Assembly: GCA_032433765.1 (NCBI GenBank)
Contig: JAVIAB010000124.1
Location: 90,623,911 to 90,687,910, forward strand
Source of the DNA: Megaustenia siamemsis
Taxonomy: Eukaryota > Mollusca > Gastropoda > Stylommatophora > Ariophantidae
Direction of reading: 5' to 3'
Length of the DNA stretch: 64,000 nucleotides
Part shown: piece after piece, positions 45,802-56,405 of the stretch
Layout: every line of letters starts with the position of its first letter
Position numbering within the stretch: position 1 is the stretch's first letter
Made by a program: the position numbers and the translations under genes
The notes under the pieces: generated by a model
What the model saw: only the letters and a program-made list of their open reading frames with translations
What the model was told of the DNA's origin: nothing
The model's database searches: none

Positions 45802-48800
45802 GGTCAACAACTGCCACAGTCTTGTTTCCAATTGATGCTTTTTATAATTGGAAGAAGTGTGTATGGTATCATTATTTTGCATAGCCATGTCGACAAGTTA
45901 ATGTAAATAAAGTTGTTACTCTGTGTGACAACTGGTTGTGAAATCCACTTCGTTAAAGGCTATCGCGGCGTTTTGCCTATAATAGAGATAGCTCTATTGC
46001 TATGGTGGACACTATAATATTGCAATAATCAGATTCCCTGGCCACTTCTCAGCTATATTGACATATCACAAAACCTCAACTCTGCGCTGTCAACAAATCA
46101 AAAAACCGTCTAAGTATATTTTGTTGACGAAAGTATTTTGATGAACTCCCTAAATACGACTTCTATAGCTCCAAAAGGTCACTGCGACACTCCCTTCCAA
46201 GCTGCATGATTGCTTTATTTCGTCCATCTTTTTCCGCAGTTCCTTCCAAGACATAATTATATTCAGATCACATACTATCCATCTTTTTTCTCAGTTCCTT
46301 CCAAGACATAATTATATTCAGATCACATACTATCCATCTTTTTCCGCAGTTCCTTCCAAGACATAATTATATTCAGATCACATACTATCTTTATTGACTC
46401 TTCCTCTTTCGGTCTATGGAATATTTTGTGGATGAGACGTCCCCTTTGCTTGTACCAAATCTGGATGCTATGGGTGATTTATGTTTCTTGCCACATAAAA
46501 AAATCACAGGAATTGAGCAGATCTGTGCTGCTCTTTAATACACAGGAGGTCAAATAGCTACCATATTAAACAGGTGGATCTATCTCTATGTCTTGAAGCA
46601 CTGCCGTACGCCCTCATTGCAAATAATTTCCAATTTTGTGATCAGTGTTGATGAGAAAGTGAACATACACAAATCATAATCCAGAGCTGGTATCTCCAGA
46701 ACCAACATAAGTAAGGCAAGTAAAGATTGATGGAGGTTCGAAATGGCCATGATCATGATCACGCCTCACGCCTCATTGTCTTTTGAATGACACGAGTAAA
46801 GTGATGATTGAAAGAAAGGATCCAGGCAAATGTTATTTTAAAATACGTAATGACTGTCTCATCACAATGATAACACCACTATAGTTTATGACTGGGAGGG
46901 TGTCCTGACCATTGTTTTATTAAGCGAACACGAGAAGGCATTAGTTGTGCTTGGAGTTTGAGCGCGTTATTGTTACTCTAGTGAACGGTTTTCTTGAGGA
47001 GAATGTCATTCTAGTCTTGATCAGGTGTATAAATTAAGCAAGTTTTTTTTTGTGCTTTGATTTTTCTTAGAACAACATTATAAGTAGTATGTGTATATTA
47101 TTTTCAACAATTTAATTTGGTTACTGGCTCTCAATGGTATACATGTTTGGCTCAGTAAAACACTTACAAAATCGCGCTAACTCCAATTGATAAATATTTG
47201 CTACAAGCAATCATATTATTAAAAGCAGCTTTATGTGAGTCCTGTCATTAAACTTTTTAAAAAAATGTATAAACTACAACTATCTCATCTGTTTCCCAAT
47301 GTAAAAGAATGACCTGCGTTTATTTAATTTGATGCTGTTATATTTTATAGTTGTTTTTTTCTTTAGATGAATATCACTTTGCTTAGGCTTTTAACTTTGT
47401 TCTTTTAATCAGTTATTTAATAAGTTAACTGAGCCTATCAGATTGCAATATAATTCTAAAAGATGAATACCGTTCAAAATGGCGGATAGGCGAAAGGAAC
47501 CGTTGAGGTTCAGTTTGAAAAGTGTTCCTTGTTGCAGTTTCCTCATATTCCAAGTCCGGCTTGCTGCCGCACTTTAGTACTCTGTGCACACCATGAGCTG
47601 TGTCTTTTAATTCGAATCGTGTTTCGATATTCCTATTGCTTTAAGATGAATGACTGATGATATTGTATGACGAAGTACAGTTCAGCTGCGTTCAAATTCG
47701 ATGCCGTTTGGCCTTATGTCTTTTGGCGTGTGCTTTAGCTTCAATGATGGGGACTGAAGCTGCCTTTTCTTGCTTGGATCCTTCAATGAGATAAGGTTTT
47801 ATTCGGATGATTCAACTGGCACGGGCGATATAGCAATTACAGATTTTAATTCGTTTGCAGTGATACCGGGGGCTTCGACTAACTATAACCATAACTGTCA
47901 AATTTGATTCTTATCGACGTCTTTTAATTTCAACCTGTTTTAATTATGGTAAGGAAAGAGAACACTGAATTAACACGACTCATTGTAAGAAAAATGTGGC
48001 CAGGATAATGGCAAGATAATGGAAACATAAAAACAATAAATTAGATGTAAGTCACGTGGGTGAATCAGGTTCTTTACTTTTTATTCAGACAAAGTAGTCA
48101 TTAGGTAGCAAATTGAAAACGGAAAATGCTTAAGGAAACTATGAAGGTTCACCAGTAGGGACAAAATATGTATGGTTTTTCAACTGTAAACGATTTACAA
48201 GAAGTAGCAATGTGGACATTGGTTTTTGTTCAATACCTCGTGACCTACCAGAAGGTATACGATTGTGATATTTACAAGAAAAGTGTTGCATACTATATAA
48301 TTTCCGTTATAAATTGAGCGTAAAAGAAATTTAAAAGTGTTAAGAGCCAATCTCGCCAAGTGACGTATAGGGAATATGATGTTAGTGACCATAATTTGTA
48401 CAGACCTTCGGCACATGATTTTTGGGGTAATGTGCTCGGGATTACGCCCGTATCGCTTTATTTTCCCAGAAAAAATCCGGTACCCATTCAAGGTTTAGTA
48501 AACCCAGAAGCCGTCGATCAGGATCGAACTCTTGTCCTTCATAGTCCAGTTTCCTAACCACAGCGTTATCGATGTTTGCATAAATTGAAGGTATAGTTAT
48601 TTAATGAAGAATGAAAGAACAAGGGAAAGGTGAGAGGGAAGTGAATATACAACAATGTATAATTTGGTCTGTAGTATGAGAAGAAAGTCTACTTTTTTTC
48701 TGTAGAAGCTGAAACAAAGAATTCAAAACAAACACACATCATTATCAAAACTGGATACATGGTGTCTTCGATCAGAATTTCTGACCTAAGTGCTTGATTT

Positions 48801-51800
48801 TACTCGATCGCATTTTAAGTTGTAATGAAAGAATAATCAATTTCAAGATTAGTAGATCAGAGATTATATTATCAATCCAGTATACGCATATACTAATAAT
48901 AAACGTATCACAAATTGCATATATATAATTGGCCAAAACACGTGGTCTTATTTGGACTATTTCTGATGATCAGATTGCCGCTTTGCCGCGAAGGTCTTTA
49001 TAACACCATCATGTGCCATACCGGTTAGCGTAGGCGATCATGTCCTTCCACAATCATCATTCCACCGTGCATTGTGTTAATTCTGTTGTTGACCATTTTC
49101 CATGTCATGACACCAAGCTAACCAGTATTTTCTCTCTTTGTCGTCCGTGATCTCTCTTTCCTTTTAGTTTGCCAGTTGTAACCAAGTATTCCAAATTTCC
49201 TCTTCTCATGATGTGCCCAAAGAATGTTGATTGTTTCTTTCTGACGTTTTTAGGAGCTCCATTTTAGTGTTGACTTCTTTGAGAATTTCCACATTGGTCT
49301 TTTTAGCTGTCCAGGGAACTTTCAACATTCTTCTAAGCAATCCCATCTCTGTGGCATTTAATCGTCTTTTCATTTGTTTCTTTATTGTCCATGACCCTTT
49401 ATATAGAGTTTCCTATTGGTTTGTGTGTGTGTGTGTGTATTTGTATGCACGCAACATTTAGACATTTATAATCATAACCTTATTTGTATATTTTATTCAA
49501 AATTATTGTGATTATATCTCATAAAATAATAATAATCATAATGCTGCTCATATGATTAATCAATGTCTATATTATCATGATTATCTATGTTTTCTTATAT
49601 CAAATACTGTCGCAGTATTCAACATTTAATTTATATCGCATTAAAAATGTATACCTATATACACTTAAAGTTACACTGAAAATAAAAATACTCACTTTAA
49701 AATATTCTCTTCATTCAGGTTTGGCTCTTTCTGATCTAGGCAGTCTAACCACGACGGTTTTATCCTGCATACTTTTAATACCTTCTATACTAGAAGCTGA
49801 TCTGCCATTTGATCCCTTTGAAATCTGTTACTTGGTGTCAGGAATGCTGCACTTAGCTTTCACTCGAGTCAGCAGTTGTATCACGGCCACGATTACCGTT
49901 GAGAGATGTTTGTGTATAACGGCACCTTTAAAGGTAGTTATTGTGTCGTTTATATCAATTTCTAGCCATGATTTTCATGTTTAATATATGTAAATTCTCC
50001 ACTATCATTTGTCAATGGAATGAATTATCTTGTAAATGCATCTAGAGGTTATGAATAAATTAAAAGGAATAGACAACATACAGAAAGAACGAGATAAAGG
50101 GGTGGGGGATTAATGCATTAATTCACCTGCACGCAATCAGTGTCAATCGTAGCGAGTGTTACTTTCTTCGTTTAAAGAATGTTGAACATTCAGTAAGTAA
50201 AGAGCTCCATCACATCAAGCAATGTATAGGGAATATTGTGTGAGTGACCAATATTTTTATACACCTTCGGCACATGATTTTAGGGGTAATGTAGTCAGTA
50301 TTACGCCCATGCCGCTTTACTTTCCCGGAAAAAAATCCAATCCCGTTTAAGGTTGGGTTAACCCAGAAACTGTCGATTAAGATCGAATCCAACATCGTGT
50401 CCTTTGTAATCCAGTTAAATAACCACTGAGCTAGTGTGGCTTTAATTTGAATGGTACTTTAACTAAATCTGAAATTAACAGTTCATGCATGCATTTTTCT
50501 TTACATGCTGCATTACCAACATGTATGAAAAAGTGTCTACTAATTGGAAACACTTAAGGTGCAGATCGGAAACGTTAAAGGGGGGCCTGAGTGGTCTAGA
50601 AATATAAAAAAAAATCACTCTCTTGAATATCACGGAAGTCAGGTTTCTAAACCCATCTAAGGTGACGAAAATGTGTCCTCTTTAAATCCATGGTATGTTT
50701 ATACCTTTATCACAAGTTAGCGCTGGGTAATCTGGGATGTGTAAACGCTCTCGGTAAACGCCAGTTACGGTTAACATGATGATGTGTGTGCAGTCTGAGC
50801 AAAGTGAAGAGAAATTGCCATTCAAAAAGTCGCTTGCCGCTATCCAGGTAAACCTGTTAACAAATCATTAGAATTGCTTACAATTATTATTATTTAGGTA
50901 TTATTGTTATACAGCTTCATTTGTTTTTGAATTTAACAATCAAGAAGGGTTAATGTTAAATAAAACTGCCATCAACATCATCATTTGCCATACCGGTTAG
51001 CTTAGGTGATCATGTCCCTCCACAATCTTCTATCTACAGTGCATCGTATCATTTCTGTTGTTGACTGTTTTCCATGCCATGACACCAAGCTATCCAGTAT
51101 TTTCTCTCTTTGTCGTCAGCGATCTCTCTTTCCTTTTATTTAAAACTGCAACACTTAATTTGAATTCTTAAAAATAAAATAAGTAAATAAATTCACTTGC
51201 TTATGTTATGACATTTATTAAAGATATCTACAGTTATCACCACTATTGTCCAACAAGGAAATAACTCTGGAGGCAAAACGAGCACTATACAATACAATTT
51301 TCATCCCAACGTTGTGCTACCAATGCCAGACCTAGACCCTAGATGCAAGAACAACAAGAAAAATAACCTCTACAGAGATGAAATGTGTAAGACAAATGAC
51401 AGGAAACAGTCTGAGAGACAAGATCAGAAATGAAGAACTGAGAAAAAAGCTAGGAATAGCCCCCGCCATAGAATATATAAGGAAACAACAGATAAAATGG
51501 TTTGGCCACGTGACAAGGCAGAAGGAAGAAAACACAACACAAAGAGCTTTCAACAAACGTTGTGAGAACATCAGACCCAAGGGACGACCACGAAAAAGAT
51601 GGGTCGATGGAATATTAGAAGCACTAGGAAACATAACAGCAGCAGAGGCGAACAGAAGAGCAAAAGACCGCAAATTATATCTCCCCTCGACGCTGAAAGG
51701 CAGATGAGGAAGGAAAGAAGAGGAAGAAGATCTACAAGTCTTTGAAAAATACAATTGTCCTGTACCAGCAAACCTACTAACTAAATGATAACAAATTATG

Positions 51801-52455
51801 AACAATTAATACATTTGACTTTTCTTCCCCTATTCAGATAAAAAGAATAATTACGCCAACACGAACTGCAGTGATCACAGTCTGTGTATTCATTATCTTT
51901 ATATCTAGTGGCACTCCAGTTTTCTTCGTTAACAAGTTAGACATGAAGTTTTCGACAGTTAGAAACAAGACTTTATATGGCCTTGTATCATCAGAAGATC
52001 GAGAGCGTGTTGAAAATATATGTTTTGCTATCAACAACTTTATTATCCCATTTTGTGCATTTCTGATCATCGTTGTCTGTACGACAATACTTTCAATTAA
52101 ATTACGGAGATCAACAAAATGGAGGCAAGAAAATATTACTAGCAAACAAGGAGACAGAGTGTCTAGCCGGAACCAGAAAGCAGCATCAATGGTTGTTATG
52201 ATTTCTTGTCTGTTCATTGTTTGCTTTGTTCCTGTAAACGTTTTAATCCTAGTTATGGGATTAATACCGTCGCTATCTGTTAACGGAAAAGACGTGAACA
52301 TAACAGTTTTACTTGCTGGGATAGGCTACATAATGGAGAGTATAAACTCATCAATGAATATATTCATTTACTATCACATGAGCAGTAAGTTCAGGGACAA
52401 TTTCAACGAGTTTTTTTTTCAGGTGAGCCTAACGCAAAGAAATCATAAACAATAA
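44665..52455 (+). CDS. Class A GPCR, gastropod chemosensory-receptor-like, three exons, 335 aa
   Basis: Join of 44665-44839, 49719-49933 and 51838-52455 gives 1008 nt, 335 codons plus stop. Both introns have GT...AG ends and phases match (phase 1, phase 0). A seven-TM receptor results: TM1 about residues 16-38, TM2 59-80 with Asp64 in LALSDL, TM3 96-119, TM4 142-163, TM5 190-217, TM6 245-272 with CFVPV, TM7 286-309. The DRY motif is replaced by ERC (120-122, in ERCLCITAPLK) and NPxxY by SMNIFIYY (302-309). The tail has YYHMSSKFRD. These replacements, together with DLPFDPFE and KWRQ, are what I associate with the expanded chemosensory receptors of heterobranch gastropods. No Cys is present in the second extracellular loop, so the usual disulfide may be absent. 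The ligand is unknown; expected plasma-membrane location. No lesion seen. Transcript evidence would settle it. Confidence 0.88.
45772..45802. repeat. (CT)n microsatellite
   Basis: CTCTCTCTGTCTCTCTCTCT with one G interruption. Confidence 0.95.
46224..46388. repeat. 55-bp tandem repeat, three copies
   Basis: CCATCTTTTTCCGCAGTTCC units start at 46224, 46279 and 46334, each with AAGACATAATTATATTCAG. The second has TTCTCAG in place of TCCGCAG. Three near-identical copies imply a recent event. Confidence 0.95.
46389..47519. other. Intronic sequence, little recognised
   Basis: 46400-46900 may hold an eroded LINE RT: a plus-strand frame reads TGIEQICAA with TGGQIATILNRWI, vaguely like an RT entry motif. 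I would not rely on it. The rest is AT-rich. Confidence 0.3.
47520..47915 (-). pseudogene. LINE endonuclease fragment (RTE-like)
   Basis: The DNA parallels 58480-58770: CTCTGTGCACACC, GAGCTGTGT, TTTCGATATTCC, GCCTTATGTCTTTTGGCGTG, GATGGGGACT and TTTTAATTCGTTTGCAGTGA occur in both in the same order. The second copy can be read as an RTE-type endonuclease on the minus strand, so this is a decayed piece of the same domain. Confidence 0.65.
48349..48578 (-). mobile_element. tRNA-derived SINE (inside intron 1)
   Basis: Minus-strand head CTGTGGTTAGGAAACTGG with AGAGTTCGATCCTG (B box), then GAATGGGTACCGG, AAATAAAGCGATACGGGCG, CACATTACCCC, ATCATGTGCCGAAGG, ATGGTCACTAACATCATATT and CACTTGGCG. The A box is degraded. 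Confidence 0.88.
49005..49470 (-). mobile_element. LINE family D 3' region
   Basis: On the plus strand: CATCATGTGCCATACCGG, TTAGCGTAGGCGATCATGTC, TCTCTTTGTCGTC, CTTTCCTTTTAGTTTGCCAG, TCTTCTCATGATGTGCCC and AGGAGCTCCATTTTAGTG. Parallel copies are at 14005, 50975 and 55255. A short (GT)n run at 49422-49438 follows. Confidence 0.78.
49719..49933 (+). CDS. GPCR gene 1, exon 2 (TM2-TM3)
   Basis: Acceptor TTCATTCAG, then 215 nt: GT completes a Gly codon, followed by LALSDLGSL, DLPFDPFEICYL and ITVERCLCITAPLK. The donor is AAG followed by GTAGTTATT. Identical length to the orphan minus-strand exon at 34132-34346. It covers TM2, the first extracellular loop, TM3 and the ERC motif. Confidence 0.9.
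50205..50445 (-). mobile_element. tRNA-derived SINE (inside intron 2)
   Basis: The minus-strand head has CTAGCTCAGTGGTTATTTAAC and GGATTCGATC, then the family body AAAGTAAAGCGGCATGGGCG, TACTGACTACATTACCCC, ATCATGTGCCGAAGG, TCACTCACACAATATTCCC and a tail related to GAGCTCTTTACTTA. Confidence 0.88.
50975..51145 (-). mobile_element. LINE family D 3' end
   Basis: The plus strand shows CATCATCATTTGCCATACCG, GGTGATCATGTCCCTCCAC, TTCTATCTACAGTGCATCG and CTCTCTTTGTCGTCAGCG, as in the other copies; 5'-truncated after about 165 bp. Confidence 0.78.
51233..51735 (+). pseudogene. LINE family A C-terminal fragment
   Basis: Plus-strand coding: LSPLLSNKEITLEAKRALY, TRKITSTEMKCVRQMTGNSL, AIEYIRKQQIKWFGHVTRQ, RPKGRPRKRWVDGILEAL and AKDRKLYLPSTLKGR with a stop at 51707, then a purine-rich tail (GGAAAGAAGAGGAAGAAG). 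The last 109 codons are uninterrupted, the least damaged C-terminus of this family here. Lies in intron 2 of the receptor. Confidence 0.85.
51838..52455 (+). CDS. GPCR gene 1, exon 3 (TM4-TM7, stop)
   Basis: Acceptor CCCCTATTCAG, then IKRIITPTRTAVITV (TM4), KTLYGLVSSEDRERVENIC, TM5, RRSTKWRQ, NQKAASMVVM (TM6), ESINSSMNIFIYYHM (TM7) and SSKFRDNFNEFFFQ. The stop TAA at 52453 follows RNHKQ. Near the end the coding run GAGTTTTTTTTTCAG followed by GTGAGC looks like an acceptor and a donor side by side, so an alternative C-terminus by splicing cannot be excluded. Confidence 0.88.
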   Translation: MKRIITPTRTAVITVCVFIIFISSGTPVFFVNKLDMKFSTVRNKTLYGLVSSEDRERVENICFAINNFIIPFCAFLIIVVCTTILSIKLRRSTKWRQENITSKQGDRVSSRNQKAASMVVMISCLFIVCFVPVNVLILVMGLIPSLSVNGKDVNITVLLAGIGYIMESINSSMNIFIYYHMSSKFRDNFNEFFFQVSLTQRNHKQ

Positions 52456-52456
52456 A
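52451..52456 (+). terminator. Possible polyadenylation signal overlapping the stop
   Basis: AATAAA spans the TAA stop of the receptor. The hexamer fits, but in AT-rich DNA chance matches are frequent and a LINE starts just downstream. Confidence 0.3.
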
Positions 52457-52469
52457 AGAGTAACAGGTA

Positions 52470-54360
52470 GCAGAGCTATCCCTAATATCACAGACGATAC
52501 GGACCATAAAATGAGTATGATTACACTCAGGCAGCCAAAAACAAAGAGAATATACGCAAATAAATAAAAGATGAAAAAAGAACAGGCAATAAAAATAAAA
52601 CAAATAAAAGATCACGAATCAAGAAATACCCTAGAAGAAAAACTTACAGAGGAATTCAAGAAACTCTCTAGCGAAGAAAGCACAATAGAAGAAGAGTGGA
52701 AACAGTTTACGAAAACAGTAATTAATGCCAGCAGCAGAATTAGATGTAAATTTAGATGACTTCACCTTGAGTAAAATAGAAACCACCTTAAAGGTTATGA
52801 CCAATAACAAGGCTGCTGGGGAGGATAAGTTAACAGCTGAGATCCTCAAGGCAATTGATAGCCATAATCTAATGCATCTCCAAAAAATGTTCAACATCAT
52901 TTGGAAAACAGAGAAGACGCCTCATAAATGGAAAAAAAAATGAATCATTGTTAAGATTCCGAAAAAGGGCAATCTTAGAGATTTTAACAACTGGAGAGGC
53001 GTGACACTTTTGTCAGTTGCCTCAAAGTTATTCTGCAAAATCATCCTAAATAGAATAAAGGATTCAATAGATACAGTAATGCGCGAAGAACAGGCTGGGT
53101 TTAGAAAAGGGAGAAGCTGCCTTGGCCACATTTTCACTTTACGACTTATATTGGAGGAACACATTGAAAAGCAAAAACCTTTTGTACTTAACTTCATCGA
53201 CTTCAAGAAAGCATTTGATAATATTCATAGAGATTCTTTGTGGAAAATTCTGAAGCAATATGGCTTACCATCAAAAATCATAAATATTATCAAAGACATG
53301 TATAATGGTTACACATGTGCAGTTCGAACAGAGGAAGGACTAAGCGAATGTTTCCCAATAGAAACTGAGGTTAAACAAGGATGTATTTTATCGCCCTTGT
53401 AATTTTGAATTGTTGTGGACTTCATAATGAAGAAATGCTGCACTGGTAATAAAGGCATCGAATGGATACAAGGAGACCATTTGGATGACCTCGACTTTGC
53501 TGATGACATAGTTCTCATCAATAGTCAAATAAAAACGATGCAGGAAAACACAGATGAACTATCATCAATAGCCAGCAAAATTGGGCTTGAGATCAATCAT
53601 GAAAAGACTAAAGTCATGAAAAGTTTAATTCCAACAGATGACAAAATATACATGGAAAACAAACCAGTAGAAGAGATCGATCACTTTATCTACCTTGGAA
53701 GTCACATTGATCGAGAAGGGGATACAAGCAAAGAAATTAGAATCAGAATAGCTAAAGCAGCAATGTCTTTCAGAAGCCTTGAAAAGTTGTGGAAATCAAA
53801 ACTAATCAGCACAAACACAAAACTTAGGCTATTCAAATCAAATGTACTATCAACTCTTACGTATGCGTGTGAAAGCTGGAAAACAACAAGAGATATAAAA
53901 ACAAAGTTGAACGCATTCGAAAATAAATGTCTAAGGAAAATACTTGGTATAGCGTGGAACGAATTCAAAACAAACGAGGAAATTAGAGAAATCGCCAATC
54001 AACCACTAATATCTTCAGTAATAAAGAAAAGACGATGGTCATATGTTGGACATGTGATGAGAAGAGATAATAACCGAATAGCAAAGCAAGCCCTCATGTG
54101 GGAAACAACAGGTAAGAGAAAAAGAGGAAGACCCAGGGAGACACTGAGAAGAACATTGATGAGAGAGGCAAGAGCAGCAGGATTCGGCTCCCTCAATGAG
54201 ATAGAGCTACTTGCACAGACAGAGACAGATGGTGAGATTTGATAAAATATCTTTAAAAGAAAACTGCTAGAACAAAAATTCAGATAGGAGAAGGTGTATC
54301 TTGGTCTACGCCCTATGGGCCGGCTACGGCTCGAAAAGTCAATAGATAGATAGAATTAAC
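52470..54360 (+). pseudogene. LINE family E, linker, RT and C-terminus, mostly readable
   Basis: Plus-strand coding in order: RQPKTKRIYANK linker, EEKLTEEFKKLSSEE, RT entry NNKAAGEDKLTAEILKA, WRGVTLLSVASKLF, EEQAGFRKGRSC, FVLNFIDFKKAFDNIHR (first catalytic Asp), VKQGCILSPL, a stop, then DLDFADDIVLI (F-A-D-D intact), YLGSHIDREGDTSKEI, LTYACESW, GHVMRRDNNRIA and GRPRETLRRTL. It ends at 54242. The 3' tail has TACGCCCTATGGGCCGGCTA and GATAGATAGA. Damage: a stop before 52930, a stop at 53400 and a short deletion near 52750. RTE-like by its architecture. It begins within about 20-100 bp of the receptor stop codon. Confidence 0.88.
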
Positions 54361-54615
54361 ATCTCAAAAACAGTATGTGGAAGGAAACTAAAGTCAAAAG
54401 AAAGGAAAAAGAGCACCCGTGGTGAAACGCAGTGATCAGATAAGATATTAAGGACAAAAAAAGAAACTGTTGAAAAATTGGATGGAGAATAAGAACCAAG
54501 AAAAATAAGAAAAATATGACTTCGTTCGGTACAAAGTTAACCTTTTGATCAAAGAAAATAAGCAAAACAGTGAATCTATGTAGTATATATATATATAGAT
54601 AGATAGATATATACA
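54361..54615. other. AT-rich spacer with a short TA/GATA run
   Basis: TATATATATATAGATAGATA at 54584-54610; otherwise nothing recognised. Confidence 0.4.
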
Positions 54616-55085
54616 TCAAGTACGATGCCTGCTGGCGTACGTGAATTTGTCTCTTCACAACTTTTGATCTCGACAGTTATTTTCGTTTCTATTGTTGACA
54701 TTCTGCCACGCCATTCTCTTAAGCTGTCTAGTATCTTTTATCTTTGCTTCCCTCTATCTCTTCGCCCAGTTTTTTCTCCTAGCTGTCACAATATATTCCA
54801 GCTCTTCCCTTCACATTGCCTAATAAAATAAATGATGATTGTTTCTTCGTAATATTGGAAATCACTTTTTACTTTGGCCTCTTTCAGAACGTTTTCATTA
54901 TTCTTCTTAGCTGTCCATAGTATTCTCAACATTTTCCTGTAAAACCACATTTCAAAGCCTCCAGTGATTTTCTTGTCTGTTGTCCATGATTCACATCCAT
55001 ATGTTAAGTCTGGCTCTATAAAACATTTAAGCACTCTTTTTCTAATGTCCAAACTTGGAGTGCACAGTATCGTCCTAATTTAAAA
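54616..55085 (-). pseudogene. LINE family C 3' region
   Basis: The minus strand encodes MDIRKRVLKCFIEPDLTYGC, ESWTTDKKITGGFEMWFYR, KMLRILWTAKKNNENVL and then LITTG-like residues. The plus strand at 54616 begins ATCAAGTACGATGCCTGCTG, the family tail. Same family as 38305 and 41036. Confidence 0.82.
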
Positions 55086-55254
55086 ACTACTTTTGTCTGT
55101 GCTATTCTAGATCTCATCTCTGTTGCACAGCTACCGAAGTAAGTTCTCACGAAATATATATAATTAAGTGCCATTCATTCAGTGTCCTAGATACGGTGGA
55201 AGAATTGTGACAGAAATCATTGACGATGTTATATGTTTAATAGGAAGCTAACCA

Positions 55255-55650
55255 CCGTCATCATCGTGTGTCATAACTGTTGGCGCAACGAGCATGTACT
55301 TCCACAATCATAGTGCATCGTATCAATTCTTTTGTTGACTGTTTTCTATGCCATGACACCACACTATTTAGTATCTTCTTTTTGTCGTTCCCGCTCTATC
55401 TTTCCCTGTTTCTTGCCAATTGTAACCAAATAGTCCATCTTTCCTCCTCTCACAATGTGTCGGAAAAAAATTGTTTCTTTCTGATGTTGTTTAGGAGCTC
55501 CCTTTTTGTGTTGCTCTCTTTGAGAGTTTCCTCATTGGTCTTTTTTGCTGTCTACGAACTTTCAACATTATTCTGAGAAATCCAATCTCTGTGGCCTCTG
55601 ATGGTCTTTCCATTTGTTTGTCTATTGTCCATGATTTGCTTCCAAAGAAT
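55255..55650 (-). mobile_element. LINE family D 3' region
   Basis: Plus strand: GTCATCATCGTGTGTCATAAC, CATGTACTTCCACAATC, TTTTCTATGCCATGACACC, TTTAGGAGCTCCCTTTTTGTG and AATCTCTGTGGCCTCTGATG. Parallel to 49005-49400. Confidence 0.78.
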
Positions 55651-56405
55651 GAAGCTAATAGCAGAGAATAAATTGAAACCTTTACACAGCTTAGAGACTT
55701 ACGCGATTACTGATACCTCCAGTTTAGTATAAGATGAGAGCTTCCAAGAAAATTATAAAGAAAAACTAAATGAGAAATCTCAGTGTATTTGACAAAGTGG
55801 AAATAATAAATAAAGATCATTTCATGAAGATCATATGAGATATAATGGGAGTGGCAGCAGCTGTAAATGGACTCTCCTCACTTGCACACTGAGCAGTGAA
55901 TCAATAAGTAAAGAAAAAAAAATCGAGTGAAGACAAGACAAGAGTAGATAGAAGCAGATGAGACATTCGCAGATACCAGGGCAGAGCGATTAGTAAAAGC
56001 TGCTAACTAGTATAGACAGATAAGACATTAGAACAAGACCAATATTTAATCTAGCTGAATAGATTAACGTGTCTAGTTAGTCCACAAATTGACTTGCGTA
56101 TAGAGTGTCAGAAGTGTAATCTGTGATGTGTTAGATAATTCCAGGATTGTGTCTTTCATCCAGATCACCAGGAAGTCTTGTCATTGACTATAGCATAGAA
56201 CTAATGTATTGTACATTTAAATCATGAAAATGTGCTGCTGAAACTTGTGATCACCAGATTGTAAAATAGTACATAAATACAATTATTTTGGTGTTATTGA
56301 ACACCTCAGGCGTTTGTTGTTTGTCAAAGTCGAGAGGATGAGATTTGATTTGAATTTGGTAAAGAAAGAACGAGACGACCTATTTTATAAAAAAAAAAAA
56401 AAGTC
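55651..56405. other. Unassigned; possible LTR-like or retroelement end
   Basis: Contains AATACAATTATTTTGGTGTT and a poly-A run at 56390-56403 just before the next block. I cannot assign a family; no repeated partner was found in the window. Confidence 0.3.

Larger units (their letters stand above)
44840..49718 (+). other. Intron 1 of GPCR gene 1 (4.9 kb)
   Basis: Begins GTTTGTAT and ends TTCTCTTCATTCAG. It has taken up a 55-bp tandem repeat, LINE endonuclease debris, a SINE and a family D LINE tail. A CT-repeat lies at 45775-45801. The stretch 44990-45770 has no recognised feature. Confidence 0.8.
49934..51837 (+). other. Intron 2 of GPCR gene 1 (1.9 kb)
   Basis: Begins GTAGTT and ends TTCTTCCCCTATTCAG. 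It holds a SINE (minus), a family D LINE tail (minus) and a family A LINE fragment (plus). 50446-50974 has no recognised feature. Confidence 0.85.

Noticed and set aside
45440..45960. Possible LTR of a retrotransposon
   Set aside because: No second copy, no primer-binding site or gag-pol sequence seen nearby.
46400..46900. RT-like residues in intron 1
   Set aside because: Similarity is too weak and broken to be called; kept only as a remark.
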